Source of the DNA: Lineus longissimus
Lineage: Eukaryota > Nemertea > Pilidiophora > Heteronemertea > Lineidae
Direction: 5' to 3'
Assembly: GCF_910592395.1 (NCBI RefSeq)
Contig: NC_088311.1
Span: forward strand, 6,760,501-6,824,500
Length of the DNA: 64,000 nt
Shown here: piece after piece, positions 61,556-64,000 of the stretch
Position numbering within the stretch: the first letter of the stretch is position 1
Layout: each line of letters opens with the position of its first letter
Notes under the pieces: generated by a model
What the model saw: the letters and a program-made list of their open reading frames with translations, nothing else
The model's database searches: none
What the model was told of the DNA's origin: nothing
Translations under genes and position numbers: made by a program

Positions 61556-63192
61556 ATGGCAGACAGAGGAGCTGGGGAGGGGTCTATGCCATCTCCAATT
61601 GGTCGTGGGAGAGGAAGAGGAGGTGGTGGGCCAGCAGGGGGGCCGGGTGGAAATCCTATACTGGCAACAGGGATCGTGCCCCCACCTCGACCAGGCATGC
61701 AAACAAATGCTTCTCCCTCTTCTGTGGTAGTGGGAAGTGTACAGTCGCCTGGTGGAAAAAGTGAAGGAGGTTTGAGACGGCCTAATATAAAAACACAAGA
61801 ACGATTACTGGGACCAGGAGGAGGTAAACAAAATGATATTGATACTGATACTTAGATTAGATACATAGATGGCCCCACATTGCCACTTGTTATCGCACCA
61901 ATTTACCTTCAGATCTCATCTCGTAATCACCAGATATTTTATTGAACATCTCGTCAGTGTTGTGAAGTCGTGACTTGGCGTTGATGGGAGCTGTACTTGA
62001 TAAAACGGGGAAAACTGGTTGCCAAGTATGAACGCAATGAAAGATGGGATGACATACTCGAGGGACGTGGGTATCAGGCTGTTTCGCTACATTGCCAGTT
62101 CGCTACAAGTTGTTTCGCTACATGTGGCGGTCGTTTCGCAACATGTTAGGTCGTTTCGCTACATGGGTGGAGTCGTTTCGCTACATGGATGTAGTCATTA
62201 TTTTTACTCTATTTTACCCTACTATAATTCCCGGTGGTGACTACAAATTTATTATAGCACAGTTTGCCGGTAAAAAAAATTATACGGTTTAATGGCGCGC
62301 AAGGGGTTCTTGTCGTTTGTTCGCACTTGAATGGACCAGTAACCTCATAGACATCCATTCGCGTTGGCTCGCTCAATTACGTACTTATTATTGATTGACA
62401 GGGGTCATTCAACCGCACTTCAACGCAGATTTGGAGGCCTTTGCAAGGCCTTCGCGTTGGCTCGCTCAACCGTCTGTATCCGTGTATACGTACTTATTAT
62501 TGATTGACAGGGGTCGTTCAAACGCACTCCAACGCAGATTTGGAGGCCTTTGCAAGGCCTTCGCGTTGGCTCGCTCGTCTCACCCATGTACTATGTAGCG
62601 AAACGTCCTCCATGTAGCGAAACGACCATACCCATCATGTAGCGAAACGACTCCACACATGTAGCGAAACGACCTACCATGTAGCGAAACGACCGCCACA
62701 TGTAGCGAAACGGCTTGTAGCGAACTGGCAATGTAGCGAAACGACAGTAATTCGGGACGTGTATACCCAGGATATTGAGTTAAGGCCAGACCTGATAGTG
62801 ATAAAGGGGAGTTCAAATCAATGGAGTGGTTTCATTGCCAGGGCGGTCCGGGGACAGGAAACAAGGCATTTATTCTGTTGGTGTTAGGCCTCCATTTGTA
62901 AACTTTTGTTGAAGTCCTTTACAGTTACTGACCAGGATGAACTGTCTTTATCATTGCAGATGCTTGTCCTCCAACACAAAAGCCCCAATTCACCAACAAC
63001 AATGTCCAAGTCCAAAAGACGGAGCTAGTTCCTCAAGCACCCATTTCCAAAGCTTCCAGTGACCTGAATGTCAATGCTGCAGAATTCGTCAGCAAGAGCA
63101 CCTTAAATGTCACTGCAAAGGAATTTGTTCCAAGAAATGTCACAAGTAACCCTCAACCACAGTCTCAGCCACAACAAATGCCACAGCCATCA
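61556..63192 (+). CDS. PAIP1: N-terminal part of a PAIP1-like poly(A)-binding-protein partner (continues beyond window)
   Basis: Exon 1 (61556-61823) and exon 2 (62960-63192) join in phase and code for 167 residues before the window ends within the gene. The start is Gly/Arg-rich (GRGRGRGGGG), then comes a Pro/Ser-rich stretch. Exon 2 has two PAM2-type motifs, DLNVNAAEFVSK and TLNVTAKEFVPR, which bind the MLLE domain of poly(A)-binding protein. A RG-rich N-terminus with PAM2 is the layout of PAIP1. eRF3, which has an overlapping double PAM2, or another PAM2 protein is possible; the MIF4G domain that would settle it lies outside the window. The intron holds a foldback element. Confidence 0.6.
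62081..62742. mobile_element. 660-bp foldback element built of TTTCGCTACATG repeats
   Basis: The left arm (62081-62190) has six direct copies of a motif close to GTTTCGCTACATG. The right arm (62590-62742) has about eight copies of its reverse complement. The two arms are inverted copies over about 110 bases, including GCTACATTGCCAGTTCGCTACAAG at the outer ends. The centre has a 109-bp tandem duplication. There is no coding capacity. This is the layout of a foldback or multi-step TIR element; it lies in an intron of the PAIP1-like gene. Confidence 0.8.
62361..62578 (+). repeat. 109-bp tandem duplication in the foldback element's centre
   Basis: Two copies contain GCGTTGGCTCGCTCAA, GTACTTATTATTGATTGACA and GGAGGCCTTTGCAAGGCCTT. 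The spacing between corresponding words is 109 bases. GGCCTTTGCAAGGCC is itself palindromic. Confidence 0.75.
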
Positions 63193-63599
63193 GTAAGTAT
63201 GATAAACTCTTTAATGGCAGGGAAATGGGTTGGGGTAGGGGGAGACAAGTTCATTCATGCAGCTTATTATGTATAGTACCATAATGCATAAGGCTGATTC
63301 ACTATGAAGTATGAGAACCTCCACCTGTGGTGCTCAATGAGTGAATATGTGGCTATCTATACTCGGCCTCCTTTTATAGATGCCTGGAGTCATTAAAGTG
63401 CCCTGTTGTGCCCTCCCTCTGTGCAAGGCTAGTAAAAAAATCCCTACTAGTACTAGGTGGTAAAAATATAACCTGCTGTTGGCTTGTAACAAAATCCAAA
63501 TAAGGGTTAGAAGGCTCAGTAATGATTGATTGATTGATCACAATGCAGAACAACACCACAGAACAAGAGTTGTATATTGACAAGTAGTATCCATCTACT

Positions 63600-64000
63600 C
63601 AAGTAGAACCACTAACAGTGTACATTAGATAGCGGTTTTACTAATTCCCGACCTACCCCGACATTTACCGACTTGCGGAAAATGCTGCCAAAATATAGTG
63701 TATTAATCATCAGAATATTTATATTTGTACTGTTTACATACATATACAGCACGTCTGTTAATTTCAAGACTTTTGAACGATGCTAAGTTGAGCAAATCAA
63801 CTCCAATAATTACATCTATTTACCGACCGCAAGGCCGAACACGAGCATATGCATACATGTACAGTTTACAAGAAGCGACAACCACAACTAACAAAGATTA
63901 CCGACCTGCAACACGAGCATATGCATGTACAGTTTACAAGAAGCGACAACCACAACTAACAAAGATTACCGACCTGCAGAAAATAATTGCGGTCGGTAAA
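63600..64000. repeat. Tandem ~72-bp repeat inside a probable inverted-repeat element at the window end
   Basis: A unit containing GAGCATATGCATGTACAGTT and AAGAAGCGACAACCACAACT occurs twice, at about 63838-63908 and 63909-63980; the first copy has a 4-bp insertion. TTTACCGAC words flank it in opposite orientations (63664-63672 and the last bases of the window). This suggests a transposon-like element, but the right boundary may lie beyond the window. Confidence 0.5.

Overview
This window is genomic DNA of a non-vertebrate animal. The genes have spliced exons with GT-AG introns, mostly 0.1-1.5 kb long. AATAAA signals, a low-GC intergenic background and many short non-autonomous DNA transposons fit the same picture. 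The conserved genes (C6orf62, ATMIN/ASCIZ, EEF1E1/AIMP3, TMEM65, PPT1, BRIX1 and probably PAIP1) place it in Metazoa, most likely a marine bilaterian invertebrate such as a lophotrochozoan, hemichordate or lancelet. The sequence alone does not decide the phylum. I built exons by hand from splice sites and checked that codon phase carries across each junction.

Left part (1-25 kb, accessory or fast-evolving genes). After the last exon of an unknown gene comes a nearly intronless gene for an ankyrin-repeat protein. It carries a Mab-21/cGAS-like nucleotidyltransferase domain whose catalytic triad is intact and is split by an internal ~40-residue repeat array (2103-6281, +). Next are a five-exon RGG/proline-rich protein of unknown family (12467-7387, -), a four-exon protein kinase with a long disordered N-terminus (17289-13080, -), a secreted protein made of two tandem beta-sandwich-like modules (18355-20852, +) and a two-exon rhodopsin-type GPCR (23161-21546, -).

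Right part (25-64 kb, conserved housekeeping genes). C6orf62 (+) and ATMIN (-) face each other tail to tail. ATMIN and EEF1E1 are head to head. EEF1E1 and TMEM65 are tail to tail across a ~3.2 kb minisatellite of 61-bp units. TMEM65 and PPT1 are head to head, with start codons only ~250 bp apart. PPT1 and BRIX1 are tail to tail. BRIX1 and a PAIP1-like gene, cut by the window end, are head to head.

Mobile and repeat DNA is abundant: a 172-bp Harbinger-like MITE, two inverted copies of a ~245-bp element with telomere-like repeats inside, three decayed copies of a repeat resembling pogo/Tigger ends, a 660-bp foldback element with a repeated TTTCGCTACATG motif, a 42-bp minisatellite and the 61-bp array. 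The most notable item is the ankyrin-cGLR gene: a candidate innate-immune nucleotide second-messenger synthase with an unusual repeat expansion inside its catalytic domain.
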